Below are positions 44,486 through 52,946 of a DNA stretch of 64,000 nucleotides, in pieces. Both the position numbers and the translations under genes were made by a program. Position 1 is the first letter of the stretch. Every line of letters begins with the position of its first letter. The notes under the pieces are model-generated. The model was not told the origin of the DNA and did not search any database. It saw only the letters and a program-made list of their open reading frames with translations. The DNA is taken from assembly GCA_022428005.1 (NCBI GenBank), contig JAKMDI010000011.1, positions 32,882-96,881 of the forward strand, read 5' to 3'. This stretch comes from Flavobacteriaceae bacterium (GTDB lineage Bacteria; Bacteroidota; Bacteroidia; Flavobacteriales; Flavobacteriaceae).

Positions 44486-44887
44486 TTACCAGGGGACTTC
44501 CTCCCACTTGTACTCAGAGCTCAACCGGAAAGCACCAATAAACTTTTTTTTCCACTGATCTGGTGCGATAAGCGAAAGATAGGCATCCTTTTCTCCCTGG
44601 TAAAGAAAGTAAGTCTCTCCTACCAAGGGTTCAAACTTAAACTTGGCCGTATAAACCTTTTGTGTATCACTGGCCGATTTTACAAAGTCTTTAATTTTAC
44701 TTTGCAACTCCTCCAATTCCGTCTGGAGCTGTTTGGAGACCTTTTCAACTCCTTTTTGCTTGAAAGCATCTACGTTGGGTACCTGGATTACAGGACCGCT
44801 CGCTTGAGAAGCATAGGGAAGTAAACGGGCAATATAGTCCTCCTGCTCTGGATCCCAAACAACTTGATCTGGCTTCTTATTTTTCAA
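44486..44887 (-). CDS. DUF2452 protein
   Basis: A 133-residue soluble protein with the DUF2452 pattern: DPEQEDYIARLLPYASQASGP near the N-terminus, a helical coiled-coil-like stretch (QLQTELEELQSKIKDFVKSA) and FKFEPLVGETYFLYQ followed by a beta-rich end. Function is unknown. It is the last of three genes on this strand, 61 bp after a 30-residue membrane peptide gene, and converges on the CAP gene. Confidence 0.8.
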   Translation of the reverse strand: MKNKKPDQVVWDPEQEDYIARLLPYASQASGPVIQVPNVDAFKQKGVEKVSKQLQTELEELQSKIKDFVKSASDTQKVYTAKFKFEPLVGETYFLYQGEKDAYLSLIAPDQWKKKFIGAFRLSSEYKWEEVPW

Positions 44888-44948
44888 TGCAAATTTTTTT
44901 CAAAGATAATGAGTTTCTATTTCCCGCGTTTTTTTTGTAGAAAAGAAG

Positions 44949-45041
44949 TTACTTTTTAAGGTCTCTGATGGCCTTGTAAACCATAAAAACCAAAAGAATG
45001 ATTGCGGAGTAAACGATGATATTACGCAGAAAGTATCCCAT
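44949..45041 (-). CDS. Single-helix membrane microprotein, 30 residues
   Basis: ATG at 45041 to TAA at 44949 encodes MGYFLRNIIVYSAIILLV followed by FMVYKAIRDLKK. The layout is a short N-terminus, one transmembrane helix at about residues 8-22, and a basic C-terminus. It starts only 3 bp after the stop of the 118-residue gene, so it is almost certainly co-transcribed and coupled. I do not recognise a family. Small size, tight spacing and clean helix composition are the evidence that it is real. Confidence 0.55.
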   Translation of the reverse strand: MGYFLRNIIVYSAIILLVFMVYKAIRDLKK

Positions 45042-45044
45042 ATT

Positions 45045-45401
45045 TTAATCTTTTGTCAACCACAATCGCGTGAGCCAAACTTCCTCTCCGTTCATTACTT
45101 GAGGCAATTCGGTAACGTGATCTAAATGATATTCTCTTTTCTCATAAAAAGATAAAACCGCACCGATAGAACCCAACGATAGAACTTTTTCTACCGGTGG
45201 CGCAATTCCAGAATCTTCTATAACAACAAGTGTTTTAAGCTGGGCGTCAATCTTGTTTCCAGGAATGGAAAGGATCAACCGCTCTGCAGGATCAATTTGT
45301 ATATTGTCATGACGGGATTTCAATAAATACCCACCCCCAAGGGTTGCCAAATAAAAAACAAAAACAATGAAAATTGATGTCTTATCTGTAATGTTCATCA
45401 T
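45045..45401 (-). CDS. Uncharacterised single-pass membrane protein
   Basis: A 118-residue protein that I do not recognise: an N-terminal transmembrane helix (SIFIVFVFYLATLGGGYLL, residues 9-27) and a soluble region, predicted mostly beta-rich (AQLKTLVVIEDSGI, GAVLSFYEKREYHL). It is the first gene of a three-gene unit with the microprotein and DUF2452 genes. A near match to the -7 box (TATCTTTA) lies at about 45416-45424. The soluble part probably faces the periplasm, which is inference from charge. Confidence 0.7.
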   Translation of the reverse strand: MMNITDKTSIFIVFVFYLATLGGGYLLKSRHDNIQIDPAERLILSIPGNKIDAQLKTLVVIEDSGIAPPVEKVLSLGSIGAVLSFYEKREYHLDHVTELPQVMNGEEVWLTRLWLTKD

Positions 45402-45585
45402 AACGGATTATAGAGGTAAAGATAAAAATTTAGAATCATCTGTTCATAGGGTTTCTTTTTCGCACCCGAGGGCAGAACATTCTTCAGCCTGAAGCGAAGC
45501 ATTTCACCACACGCTAACGACAATTGCAAACCCTAATTTTATTCAATTAAAATTTTATAGCAGTATTACTAATTAACAAATTAAT

Positions 45586-45593
45586 TAACTTTG
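45586..45593 (+). promoter_or_regulatory. -7 promoter box TAACTTTG of the AraC-family gene
   Basis: Exact TAnnTTTG match, giving a leader of roughly 50 nt before the ATG at 45650. A compact inverted repeat CTTCAG-C-CTGAAG lies upstream at 45483-45495 and might be an operator. Confidence 0.5.
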
Positions 45594-45649
45594 CAAACAA
45601 CTAATGTTAATAAACTACACTAACACAAAATTTAAATAAATTTAATGCA

Positions 45650-46522
45650 ATGATAAACCCCGATTTAGAAAAAATATCACCAGATATTGGTCATTCCTAC
45701 AAATACGCCTGCTTTGATGAGGATTCCCCAAATACAAATAAGATCAAATGGCACTACCACCCCGAGTTAGAACTTGTATATATCAATTCTGGAGTAGGTA
45801 AACGTCAAGTAGGAACCCACCTGTCGAATTATCAAGATGGGGATTTGATCTTAATAGGTTCTTATCTTCCTCATACGGGCTTTACAAAAGGATTTGAACC
45901 AGGGCAAAAAGAAATTGTGATTCAGTTCAAACCAAACATCTTTGAGCCTGCATTCGAACACTTGGTGGAGCTGAAAGTCATTCATCAGCTTATGGAAATG
46001 TCCAAGAAAGGCATTGTTTTCAATGGGCCCATAAAGGATGACATTGGTCTCAGGATGGAGGGGCTACAATATGAATCTCAGATCGATGCTTTTTTGACCC
46101 TGATCAAGATATTATATGATCTGGCAAAAGTTAAAGACAAAAAAATTTTAAATGCTGAGGGCTACGCTTTTATTAGCAGTCCAAGTGAAAATAAGAGACT
46201 TAAAATCATCTTTAATTACATAAGAGATCATTTTATGGAACCTATAGCGTTGGAGGAAATTTCATCCCAAGTGTTTATGACCCCCCAATCTTTTTGTAGG
46301 TTCTTTAAAAAGAGCACCAACAGAACATTTACTTCATTCTTGAATGAGTACCGCATTAATCACGCCACAAAATTACTCTTAGAGACCGATGACGATATAA
46401 AAAACATTTGTTACGCCAGCGGCTTTAACAACCTTTCTAATTTCTTCAGGAATTTTAAAAAAATTACCCAGTTGACCCCCATATCCTACAGGGAGGAAAT
46501 GATGACTGCAGTAGAAATTTAA
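45650..46522 (+). CDS. AraC-family transcriptional regulator
   Basis: A 290-residue regulator with an N-terminal cupin-like sensing domain (KWHYHPELELVYINSGVGKR, DGDLILIGSYLPHTGF) and a C-terminal double helix-turn-helix: ALEEISSQVFMTPQSFCRFF and IKNICYASGFNNLSNFFRNF. The cupin fold suggests a sugar or similar ligand. It converges on a sulfatase gene with a 4-bp overlap and may control it, but no binding site is proven. The ATG at 45650 fits the usual N-terminus length. Confidence 0.9.
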   Translation: MINPDLEKISPDIGHSYKYACFDEDSPNTNKIKWHYHPELELVYINSGVGKRQVGTHLSNYQDGDLILIGSYLPHTGFTKGFEPGQKEIVIQFKPNIFEPAFEHLVELKVIHQLMEMSKKGIVFNGPIKDDIGLRMEGLQYESQIDAFLTLIKILYDLAKVKDKKILNAEGYAFISSPSENKRLKIIFNYIRDHFMEPIALEEISSQVFMTPQSFCRFFKKSTNRTFTSFLNEYRINHATKLLLETDDDIKNICYASGFNNLSNFFRNFKKITQLTPISYREEMMTAVEI

Positions 46523-47985
46523 GGGTTTTCTGCCTTTTCGTATTTGAACGGAAAAATTTCGGAATATTGATGGGCTTGCCTCATGATATCCTCCATTTTT
46601 TTTACGATTTCGGGATGCTGATCGGCTAAGTTGTTTTCTTCGCCAAGATCATCTGTCAAACGATAGAGTTCAATTGCAGCATTTGGATCGCGCGACATGT
46701 TCATTCGGACTCCTTTCCACTGTTCAAGCCGAACGGCCTGTCGGCCCCCTCTTTCCATAAATTCCCAGTAGAGGTATTGGTGTTTTTCCTGATTCCTGCC
46801 CGTCAGCGTAGGTAAGAAAGAGATGCCATCGATCTTATTGAATTTTTTTTGAAGCCCAGCGATTTCAATGGCCGTGGGGAAAAAATCCCAAAAGGCTGAA
46901 AGGTGATTGGTGGTTGAATTAGCAGAAATTTTTGTCGGCCAGTAAGCGATCATCGGAACGCGAATACCGCCCTCATAAAGATCTCTTTTATAGCCTCTAA
47001 GTGGACCATTGCTATCAAAGTAATCTGGATCTGCTCCTCCTTCGAGATGCGGTCCATTGTCTGAAGTAAAAATAATAAGGGTGTTTTCGGCGATGCCCAA
47101 GGCATGCACCTTGTCAAGAATCTCACCTACTTGTTGGTCCAAAATATCGACCATGGCGGCAAAAGCTGCATGACCCTCGGCCTGGGAATTGTACCTACCG
47201 ACTTGGTATTCTTTTTCATCAAAACCTTTTTTCCTGGCGGTATATTTTTTTTCAGGCAAAAACTGACCGCGATACTTGGCCATATATTTTTCCGGAGCAA
47301 TTAATTCAGCATGGGGAATAACAGAAGGGTAATACATAAAAAAGGGCTCCGATTTATTCTTGTCTAAGAACGCTAAAGCTTTTTGATGTATTAAATCTGG
47401 GGCATAGGTTTCGGTGGTCTTTCCATCGTTACCGACAAGGCTGTCTTTTTCCTGATTATTCCACAAGTGAGTAGGATAGTAATTGTGGGCCACGCGCTGA
47501 CAATTGTAGCCATAGAACTCATCAAACCCTTGAAAGTTCGGATCTCCTTCTGAACCAGGATAACCCAGTCCCCATTTTCCGAAAGCTCCGGTTTTATATC
47601 CATTATCCCTTAGGACTTCAGCTATGGTCAATGCATCAGATTCCAGTGCGTATTGCCCCTCATTTGCAAGGGTAAAACCCCTCTCAGAGTTTCCCCGTAT
47701 AAAAGTATGCCCAGTGTGTTGCCCTGTCATCAATGAGGATCTGGACGGTGCACAAACAGTGGCACCCGAATAGTGTTGCGTAAAGCGCATCCCTCCTCGG
47801 GCCAATCGGTCTAAATTGGGGGTTTTTAAAAGGGATTGACCATAGACCCCTATGTCTCCATACCCCAGGTCGTCGGCCATGATAAAGATAATATTGGTCG
47901 GTTTTTTACCAGCAGCGGTTTTGTCTTTTGGGGTTTGACAACCCAGTAGGATAGCAACCAAAAAAAAAGTGAAGATTTTGTTCAT
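46519..47985 (-). CDS. Formylglycine-type sulfatase lipoprotein
   Basis: A 488-residue sulfatase (alkaline phosphatase superfamily) with a lipoprotein signal (AILLGC). The active site is VCAPSRSSLMTGQHTGH: the cysteine of CxPSR is turned into formylglycine by a maturase encoded elsewhere. Metal ligands are in MADDLGYGDIGVYG and IIFTSDNGPHLEGG. The enzyme removes sulfate from sulfated glycans or small esters outside the cytoplasm, and marine Bacteroidetes are rich in such enzymes. It begins 12 bp after the YeeE/YedE genes and may be the last gene of the sulfur operon. Confidence 0.92.
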   Translation of the reverse strand: MNKIFTFFLVAILLGCQTPKDKTAAGKKPTNIIFIMADDLGYGDIGVYGQSLLKTPNLDRLARGGMRFTQHYSGATVCAPSRSSLMTGQHTGHTFIRGNSERGFTLANEGQYALESDALTIAEVLRDNGYKTGAFGKWGLGYPGSEGDPNFQGFDEFYGYNCQRVAHNYYPTHLWNNQEKDSLVGNDGKTTETYAPDLIHQKALAFLDKNKSEPFFMYYPSVIPHAELIAPEKYMAKYRGQFLPEKKYTARKKGFDEKEYQVGRYNSQAEGHAAFAAMVDILDQQVGEILDKVHALGIAENTLIIFTSDNGPHLEGGADPDYFDSNGPLRGYKRDLYEGGIRVPMIAYWPTKISANSTTNHLSAFWDFFPTAIEIAGLQKKFNKIDGISFLPTLTGRNQEKHQYLYWEFMERGGRQAVRLEQWKGVRMNMSRDPNAAIELYRLTDDLGEENNLADQHPEIVKKMEDIMRQAHQYSEIFPFKYEKAENP

Positions 47986-47997
47986 GAGATAAGTTTT

Positions 47998-48414
47998 TTA
48001 ATGAGGAAGTTTGGGTCGGATTACACCATATACAAAAGTTCCAAATATTGCAGCAAAAATCACAACAATGATGGGAAGAAACCCTGCCCCTAAGTTGGAA
48101 TACATCGGCCCTGGGCAAGCCCCAGAAATGGCCCAGCCTCCTCCAAAAATAATACCTCCAAACAAATAGCGTTTCCATCCAGTTTCTTTGTTGGGAATTG
48201 TTATTGGACGCTGATCCAAAACCGATTTAATTTTAAGTTTTTTGATGCTAAAGGTAATGATGACGCCCAGAAAAACTGCCGTACCAATAACGCCATACAT
48301 GTGAAATGCGTTAAACTGGAACATCTCATAAATCCTGAACCAAGAGGATACTTCTGACATGTACAGGGTAATTCCAAAAAATGTGCCGATTGTAAAAAAG
48401 AGTATGGTTTTCAT
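47998..48414 (-). CDS. YeeE/YedE-family (DUF6691-like) transport protein, C-terminal half
   Basis: A 138-residue protein with four hydrophobic helices and the motif FGGGWAISGACPGPMYSNLGAG (conserved cysteine in ACPGP). It is the partner half of a split YeeE/YedE carrier; the other half is encoded 4 bp upstream. In E. coli-type TsuA, cysteines of this kind carry thiosulfate. It belongs to the sulfur operon, and a sulfatase gene follows 12 bp later. Confidence 0.85.
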   Translation of the reverse strand: MKTILFFTIGTFFGITLYMSEVSSWFRIYEMFQFNAFHMYGVIGTAVFLGVIITFSIKKLKIKSVLDQRPITIPNKETGWKRYLFGGIIFGGGWAISGACPGPMYSNLGAGFLPIIVVIFAAIFGTFVYGVIRPKLPH

Positions 48415-48418
48415 AAGA

Positions 48419-48979
48419 TTAAAAAAGTAATGGTAGAATAAAATGGTTTACAAATAGACCTCCTATAAAAAAGCCTACTACAGCAATCACGGAAGGCAGT
48501 TGTAAATTGGAGATTCCAGAGATGGCATGTCCCGAGGTACAGCCTCCAGCATACCTGGCGCCAAAACCTACCAGAAATCCACCTACGGAGAGCAGTAACA
48601 AAATATATGGGTTTGAAAAGGCTGCATTAGAAAAAAGAAGATCGGGTGCAAAATGCCTCCCTGCATCCGTCATTCCCATGGAAGTCAGTTGATCTATCGT
48701 TGCTGGGGATAGGGCTACCGCCTCGGTGCTCGCAATGTGATTGGCAGCAATATACCCTCCCAAAATCACTCCGAGAGAAACGACCAAATTCCATTTTTGT
48801 GCTTTCCAATCATATTGAAAAAAAGAGACTTTTTTCCCAGCACCCATCATCGAACAAACCGTTCTGAGCCCTGAGGACATCCCAAAAGATTTTCCGGTCC
48901 ACAGGAGTAAAAATAAAACGATCGCGATCATGGTGCCGCCAAAATACCAAGGCCAGGGTTGTATTAAAAATTCTATCAT
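48419..48979 (-). CDS. YeeE/YedE-family transport protein, N-terminal half
   Basis: A 186-residue membrane protein with five to six helices and the motif [24 protein letters not shown], where the GGCTSGH cysteine matches the substrate-relay cysteine of thiosulfate carriers. It starts 7 bp after the persulfide dioxygenase gene and ends 4 bp before its partner half. Together they would move thiosulfate or another reduced sulfur species through the inner membrane. The substrate is inferred from context and family. Confidence 0.88.
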   Translation of the reverse strand: MIEFLIQPWPWYFGGTMIAIVLFLLLWTGKSFGMSSGLRTVCSMMGAGKKVSFFQYDWKAQKWNLVVSLGVILGGYIAANHIASTEAVALSPATIDQLTSMGMTDAGRHFAPDLLFSNAAFSNPYILLLLSVGGFLVGFGARYAGGCTSGHAISGISNLQLPSVIAVVGFFIGGLFVNHFILPLLF

Positions 48980-48986
48980 TTGTTGT

Positions 48987-50393
48987 TTAAATTGTGGTTG
49001 GACAAATATAATCTGTTGTTGATATTCCCGAAGCTTTAATGGAGTTGAATCCTCCCTTTATATCAATCAGGTTGTGAATCCCCCTCTTTTTTAGAATAGA
49101 GGCGGCAATCACACTTCTATAGCCCCCAGCGCAATGGATGTAAAAATTTTCACCCTCAGGAAAATGACTCAGATGGTCGTTGAGGAAGTCTAAAGGAGTA
49201 TTGTTGGCCGAAGGAACTCGCTCTGAAATGAATTCACTTTCTTTACGCACATCAAAAACAGGAGCTTCACCTTTTTGAATTAATTTCTTTAATTCTTCTG
49301 CATCGATTCCACTCACGATGTCATACTCTTTAGTGGCCTTTTTCCAGGCGTCAAATCCCCCTTCCAAATAACCTAAGGTTTGATCAAAACCTACCCTAGA
49401 GAGCCGGGTGATGGTTTCTTCCTCTCTGCCCTCGGGCGCTACTATGAGCAAGGGCTGGTTTACGTCTCCGATCAATGCGCCTACCCAGGGAGCAAAACCG
49501 CCGTCTAATCCAATGAATATTGACTGGGGAATATGACCTTTTACAAAATCGTCTTGGTGCCTAACGTCAAGAATTAGTGCTCCTGAGTCGTTGGCCAATA
49601 ACTCAAAATTATCAGGGGATAATTTTTTCATGCCCCGGTCCAAAACTTTATCAATGTCATCATAGCCTGACTTGTTCATTTTGACATTCAACGGAAAGTA
49701 TTGTGGAGGAGGTAACAATCCATCTGTTACTTCTTTGATAAACTCCTCCCGTGTCATATTTTCCCGCAAGGCATAATTCATTTTTTTTTGGTTTCCCAAG
49801 GTGTCAACTGTTTCTTTCATCATATTTTTCCCACAGGCAGAACCTGCTCCGTGAGCCGGATAAACCGTTACATCATCAGCCAAAGGCATGATTTTATTTC
49901 TTAAACTGTCAAAAAGTATACTCGCCAAATCCTCTTGGGTTTTGTTTCCTTTTTGGGCGAGGTCGGGACGCCCTACATCTCCGAGAAAAAGTGTATCTCC
50001 ACTAAATATGGCAATATCTTTTCCACTCTTATCTCTCAGCAAGTAAGTTGTGCTTTCCATGGTATGACCCGGGGTGTGCAAAGCGACAATGGTGCAATTT
50101 CCTAATGGAAACTCTTGCCCATCTTTTGCTGTAATGCTTTCAAAATCTGGATTTGCATTTGGACCATAAACAATGGGAGCGCCACTTTCTTTGGAAAGGG
50201 TAAGGTGTCCACTAACAAAGTCTGCGTGAAAATGGGTCTCAAAAATATACTTGATGGTCGCATTATTTTGTTGTGCACGCTCCAAGTAGGGAGTGGTTTC
50301 TCTTAATGGATCTATAACCGCTACTTCTCCTTCACTTTCAATAAAATAGGCACCTTGTGAAAGGCAACCCGTGTAAATCTGTTCTACTTTCAT
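48987..50393 (-). CDS. Persulfide dioxygenase fused to two rhodanese domains
   Basis: A 468-residue protein in three parts. The first (about 1-240) is an ETHE1-like metallo-beta-lactamase fold: FETHFHADFVSGHLTL holds the iron ligands, with GHTMEST and IFSGDTLFLGDVGRPDL. Two rhodanese domains follow. The first (ALILDVRHQDDFVKGHIP) has VAPEGREEE where a catalytic loop would be, with no cysteine, so it is probably structural. The second has the loop HCAGGYRS with the sulfur-accepting cysteine. The fusion would oxidise glutathione-type or low-molecular persulfide to sulfite and pass sulfur to make thiosulfate. The gene overlaps the SulP gene by 4 bp. Confidence 0.92.
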   Translation of the reverse strand: MKVEQIYTGCLSQGAYFIESEGEVAVIDPLRETTPYLERAQQNNATIKYIFETHFHADFVSGHLTLSKESGAPIVYGPNANPDFESITAKDGQEFPLGNCTIVALHTPGHTMESTTYLLRDKSGKDIAIFSGDTLFLGDVGRPDLAQKGNKTQEDLASILFDSLRNKIMPLADDVTVYPAHGAGSACGKNMMKETVDTLGNQKKMNYALRENMTREEFIKEVTDGLLPPPQYFPLNVKMNKSGYDDIDKVLDRGMKKLSPDNFELLANDSGALILDVRHQDDFVKGHIPQSIFIGLDGGFAPWVGALIGDVNQPLLIVAPEGREEETITRLSRVGFDQTLGYLEGGFDAWKKATKEYDIVSGIDAEELKKLIQKGEAPVFDVRKESEFISERVPSANNTPLDFLNDHLSHFPEGENFYIHCAGGYRSVIAASILKKRGIHNLIDIKGGFNSIKASGISTTDYICPTTI

Positions 50394-52123
50394 TTTACAT
50401 TATTTAAATTATTTTGATCGGATATTCTCTTTTCTATTTTTGGAGTTTTTTCACCTCCAATGTATTTTACAGCCGAATCTAAGCTATAGAATAAATTCTT
50501 TTTGCCGATTTTTTTTAACATCCCATTTTTAAAAAAAAGGTCTCTAATCGGTCCAATAACATTTACCCAGAGCACAGTTATGCCCTCTTTGTTGAGGTTT
50601 TGAATCCAATGATTAAGGGTATTGGAAGCACTGGCATCAATATAGTTTATGGGACTTGCATCGATGACCAAGTATCTAATTTTTTTAGTTTCTCTGCCTA
50701 AAAGATCCACAATTTGCTTTTTAAAATAGCTGTGATTTCCAAAAAACAATTGACCGTCAAAGCGCAATATCAATACGCCGGGAAAGGTTTCGACTTCTTC
50801 GGTAAACCTGTGAATATTTCTGTAGTGCTTCGTTCCTTTAATCCTTCCCAATATGGCAATATGGGGTTGCGAAGACCGATAAACCATCAGGGACAGCGAC
50901 GCCAAAGTCCCCAGTAGAACCCCTTCCATAATCCCCATAAAAAGGGTAATTAAAAAGGTAAAAAGCAAAATAAAAAATTCTTCTCGGTGGGAACTCCAAA
51001 GTTGATAAGGGTATTTCAAATCCACAAGGTTAATAACAGCGGTAAGAATGATGGCCCCCAAAACAGGCTTGGGCAGGTAGTAGAACCAACTTGAAAAAAA
51101 AACCAAAGTCAGCCCCACCACAGCAGCACTGATTATGGCTGCGACTCCAGTCTGCGCTCCAGATTCGTGGTTTACTGCTGTTCTCGAAAACCCTCCGGTG
51201 GTGGGATAGCTTTGAAAAAAAGAGCCAAATACGTTGGCTGCACCTAAGGCGATGAGTTCTTGATTGGGATCTACTGTTTCTTTATTTTCTTTTACTTCAA
51301 TGGCTTTCGCGATAGAAATGGCCTCGAGAAAGGCGATCAATGATAACGTCAGCGCCATGGGGAATAACGGGTATATATCCTCAACAGCAATCCATTGAAA
51401 ATTAAAGGCCGGAAGACCACTGGGAATAGTCCCTACAATACTGAGCCCCATTTCATTCCAATTGAGTTGGGAGGTCAACAATGTCGTCAGGATTACAACG
51501 ACCAATGCCACGGGAATCTTTTTTGAAAAACGTTTGATTCCAAAAATCAGAAAAATACTTCCCAAGGTGATCATCAGAGTTAACAAATGAATTTCTGTGC
51601 GCACTTCCCAAATCGATTGTATCAGGGCTTGAAGCACATTCCCTTGGGAGATTTCAACACCCAACATATGATTCAATTGACTCAAACCAATAATGATTGC
51701 AGCGGCAGAGGTGAAGCCATTGATAACGGGTTTTGACAAAAAATTAACCAAGAAGCCAAATTTTATAAGCCCCAAAAAGACTTGAATGACCCCCATAAAA
51801 AAAGCTAAAAAAATTGCAAGCGAAATATAATGTTGTGTATCGACAATCGCCATGGTGTTTAGCGTTGTGGCAACCAACAGAGAATCCATGGCTACCGGCC
51901 CAACGGCCAGTTGGCGAGAGCTCCCCATAATTGCATAAATCAATTGGGGGAAAATAGCAGCATACAGACCATATACTGGAGGCAGTCCAGCAATCATGGC
52001 ATAGGCCATTCCCTGCGGGATCAGCATTACGGCAACCGTAATACCAGCCGACAAATCGCCTTTAAACAGCGTTTTATTGTACTCTTGAATCCACTCCAAT
52101 ATGGGAAAATAGCTCCTCATCAT
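50390..52123 (-). CDS. SulP-family sulfate-type transporter with STAS domain
   Basis: A 577-residue SLC26/SulP carrier: about 12 helices, the N-terminal consensus SAGITVAVMLIPQGMAYAMIAGLPPVYGLYAAIFPQ (shown in part as LIPQGMAYAMIAGLPPVYG), and a C-terminal STAS domain (YLVIDASPINYIDASASNTL). It heads the sulfur operon, preceded by a -7 box and a palindromic operator. Whether it imports sulfate or exports sulfite or sulfate made by the persulfide dioxygenase cannot be told. Export or detoxification fits the neighbours. Confidence 0.9.
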   Translation of the reverse strand: MMRSYFPILEWIQEYNKTLFKGDLSAGITVAVMLIPQGMAYAMIAGLPPVYGLYAAIFPQLIYAIMGSSRQLAVGPVAMDSLLVATTLNTMAIVDTQHYISLAIFLAFFMGVIQVFLGLIKFGFLVNFLSKPVINGFTSAAAIIIGLSQLNHMLGVEISQGNVLQALIQSIWEVRTEIHLLTLMITLGSIFLIFGIKRFSKKIPVALVVVILTTLLTSQLNWNEMGLSIVGTIPSGLPAFNFQWIAVEDIYPLFPMALTLSLIAFLEAISIAKAIEVKENKETVDPNQELIALGAANVFGSFFQSYPTTGGFSRTAVNHESGAQTGVAAIISAAVVGLTLVFFSSWFYYLPKPVLGAIILTAVINLVDLKYPYQLWSSHREEFFILLFTFLITLFMGIMEGVLLGTLASLSLMVYRSSQPHIAILGRIKGTKHYRNIHRFTEEVETFPGVLILRFDGQLFFGNHSYFKKQIVDLLGRETKKIRYLVIDASPINYIDASASNTLNHWIQNLNKEGITVLWVNVIGPIRDLFFKNGMLKKIGKKNLFYSLDSAVKYIGGEKTPKIEKRISDQNNLNNVK

Positions 52124-52136
52124 CTTATTTGAAATA

Positions 52137-52144
52137 CAAAAGTA
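52137..52144 (-). promoter_or_regulatory. -7 promoter box TACTTTTG of the sulfur operon
   Basis: Exact TAnnTTTG match on the minus strand, 13 bp upstream of the SulP ATG at 52123. A start site near 52131 is predicted if it lies about 6 nt past the box. Confidence 0.65.
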
Positions 52145-52165
52145 CTGGTCTGTTGGAAACAGTCC

Positions 52166-52179
52166 GTAACCTTTGTTAC
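52166..52179. promoter_or_regulatory. Palindromic operator GTAAC-CTTT-GTTAC
   Basis: A perfect 5-4-5 inverted repeat between the Crp/Fnr stop codon and the SulP promoter. Its centre (52172.5) lies about 41.5 bp upstream of the start predicted from the -7 box, the classical position for class II Crp/Fnr activation. The half-site resembles Fnr-type sequences only loosely. Binding by the neighbouring Crp/Fnr protein is inference. Confidence 0.55.
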
Positions 52180-52184
52180 ATAAA

Positions 52185-52811
52185 TTAAAGAACTACAATT
52201 TTATTTCTTTTCAACTCGATTATTCCCCTTTGTTCTAATTTTTTAAGTAGACGCGAAACGCCTACCCTCGAGCTGTTGAGTTCTTGCGCAATGCTTTGGT
52301 GGGTAATTTGAAGTTCACCGGTACCAGTTACTCTCTTTTTTTCAGCAATATAATCCAGGAGTCTTTTTTCAAGGCCATCGAAGGCCAGACTATCCAGGGT
52401 CTCGATGAGTTCATCCATTCTGATTTGATAGCTTCGCAAAATAAAATTCCTCCAGCTGGGATATTTGACTTCCCAATTTTTTACTCGGTCAATGGGAATC
52501 ATGATCAGTTTGGAGGGCATTTCCGAAACCGCCCTAATCTTACTGACATTGGCAGTCATTTCCCAAGAAAAAGTAAGAGAGCACGAGTCGCCTTCTTCCA
52601 GATAGTACAACAGCAACTCTTCTCCATTTTCATTTTCTCGGGATATTTTTATCGCTCCAGAGATCATTAATGGAATTCCAAAGATGGGCGCACCAATATC
52701 CATCATCATAAAGTCTTCAGGAATTTCCTTTAAAGTCCCTACTTTGGCAATCTCCAAAATCAAGGATTCCTCGAAAATATTTCCAAAAAGCTTTTTAAGC
52801 TCGAGAATCAT
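52185..52811 (-). CDS. Crp/Fnr-family transcriptional regulator
   Basis: A 208-residue regulator: a cyclic-nucleotide-binding-like beta barrel (PLMISGAIKISRENENGEELLLYYLEEGDSCSLTF), quoted here in part as ISGAIKISRENENGEEL, and a C-terminal winged helix (ITHQSIAQELNSSRVGVSRL). There is no N-terminal iron-sulfur cysteine cluster. One cysteine, in EEGDSC, occupies the region that other Bacteroidetes members use near the effector pocket and might sense persulfide or redox state. It is followed by the sulfur operon, whose operator starts within its own 3' flank. An inverted repeat ATTTATG-N11-CATAAAT (52839-52863) lies upstream. Confidence 0.87.
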   Translation of the reverse strand: MILELKKLFGNIFEESLILEIAKVGTLKEIPEDFMMMDIGAPIFGIPLMISGAIKISRENENGEELLLYYLEEGDSCSLTFSWEMTANVSKIRAVSEMPSKLIMIPIDRVKNWEVKYPSWRNFILRSYQIRMDELIETLDSLAFDGLEKRLLDYIAEKKRVTGTGELQITHQSIAQELNSSRVGVSRLLKKLEQRGIIELKRNKIVVL

Positions 52812-52946
52812 CTGGGAATGTTTTTAAATTCGCACGTAATTTATGTATTTATTTCCCATAAATTTTAATGCTACAGATCATTAAATAGTTTTTCTCCCCA
52901 TTAAACCTATTAATATAATAGCAGTCTATTGATACAAATAAACCAA

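Noticed and set aside
44429..44824. 131-codon frame overlapping the CAP and DUF2452 genes
   Set aside because: It runs opposite DUF2452 and continues from the CAP gene in another frame, with no family support.
52284..52670. 128-codon frame antisense to the Crp/Fnr gene
   Set aside because: Shadow of the regulator; no start signal or recognisable motif.
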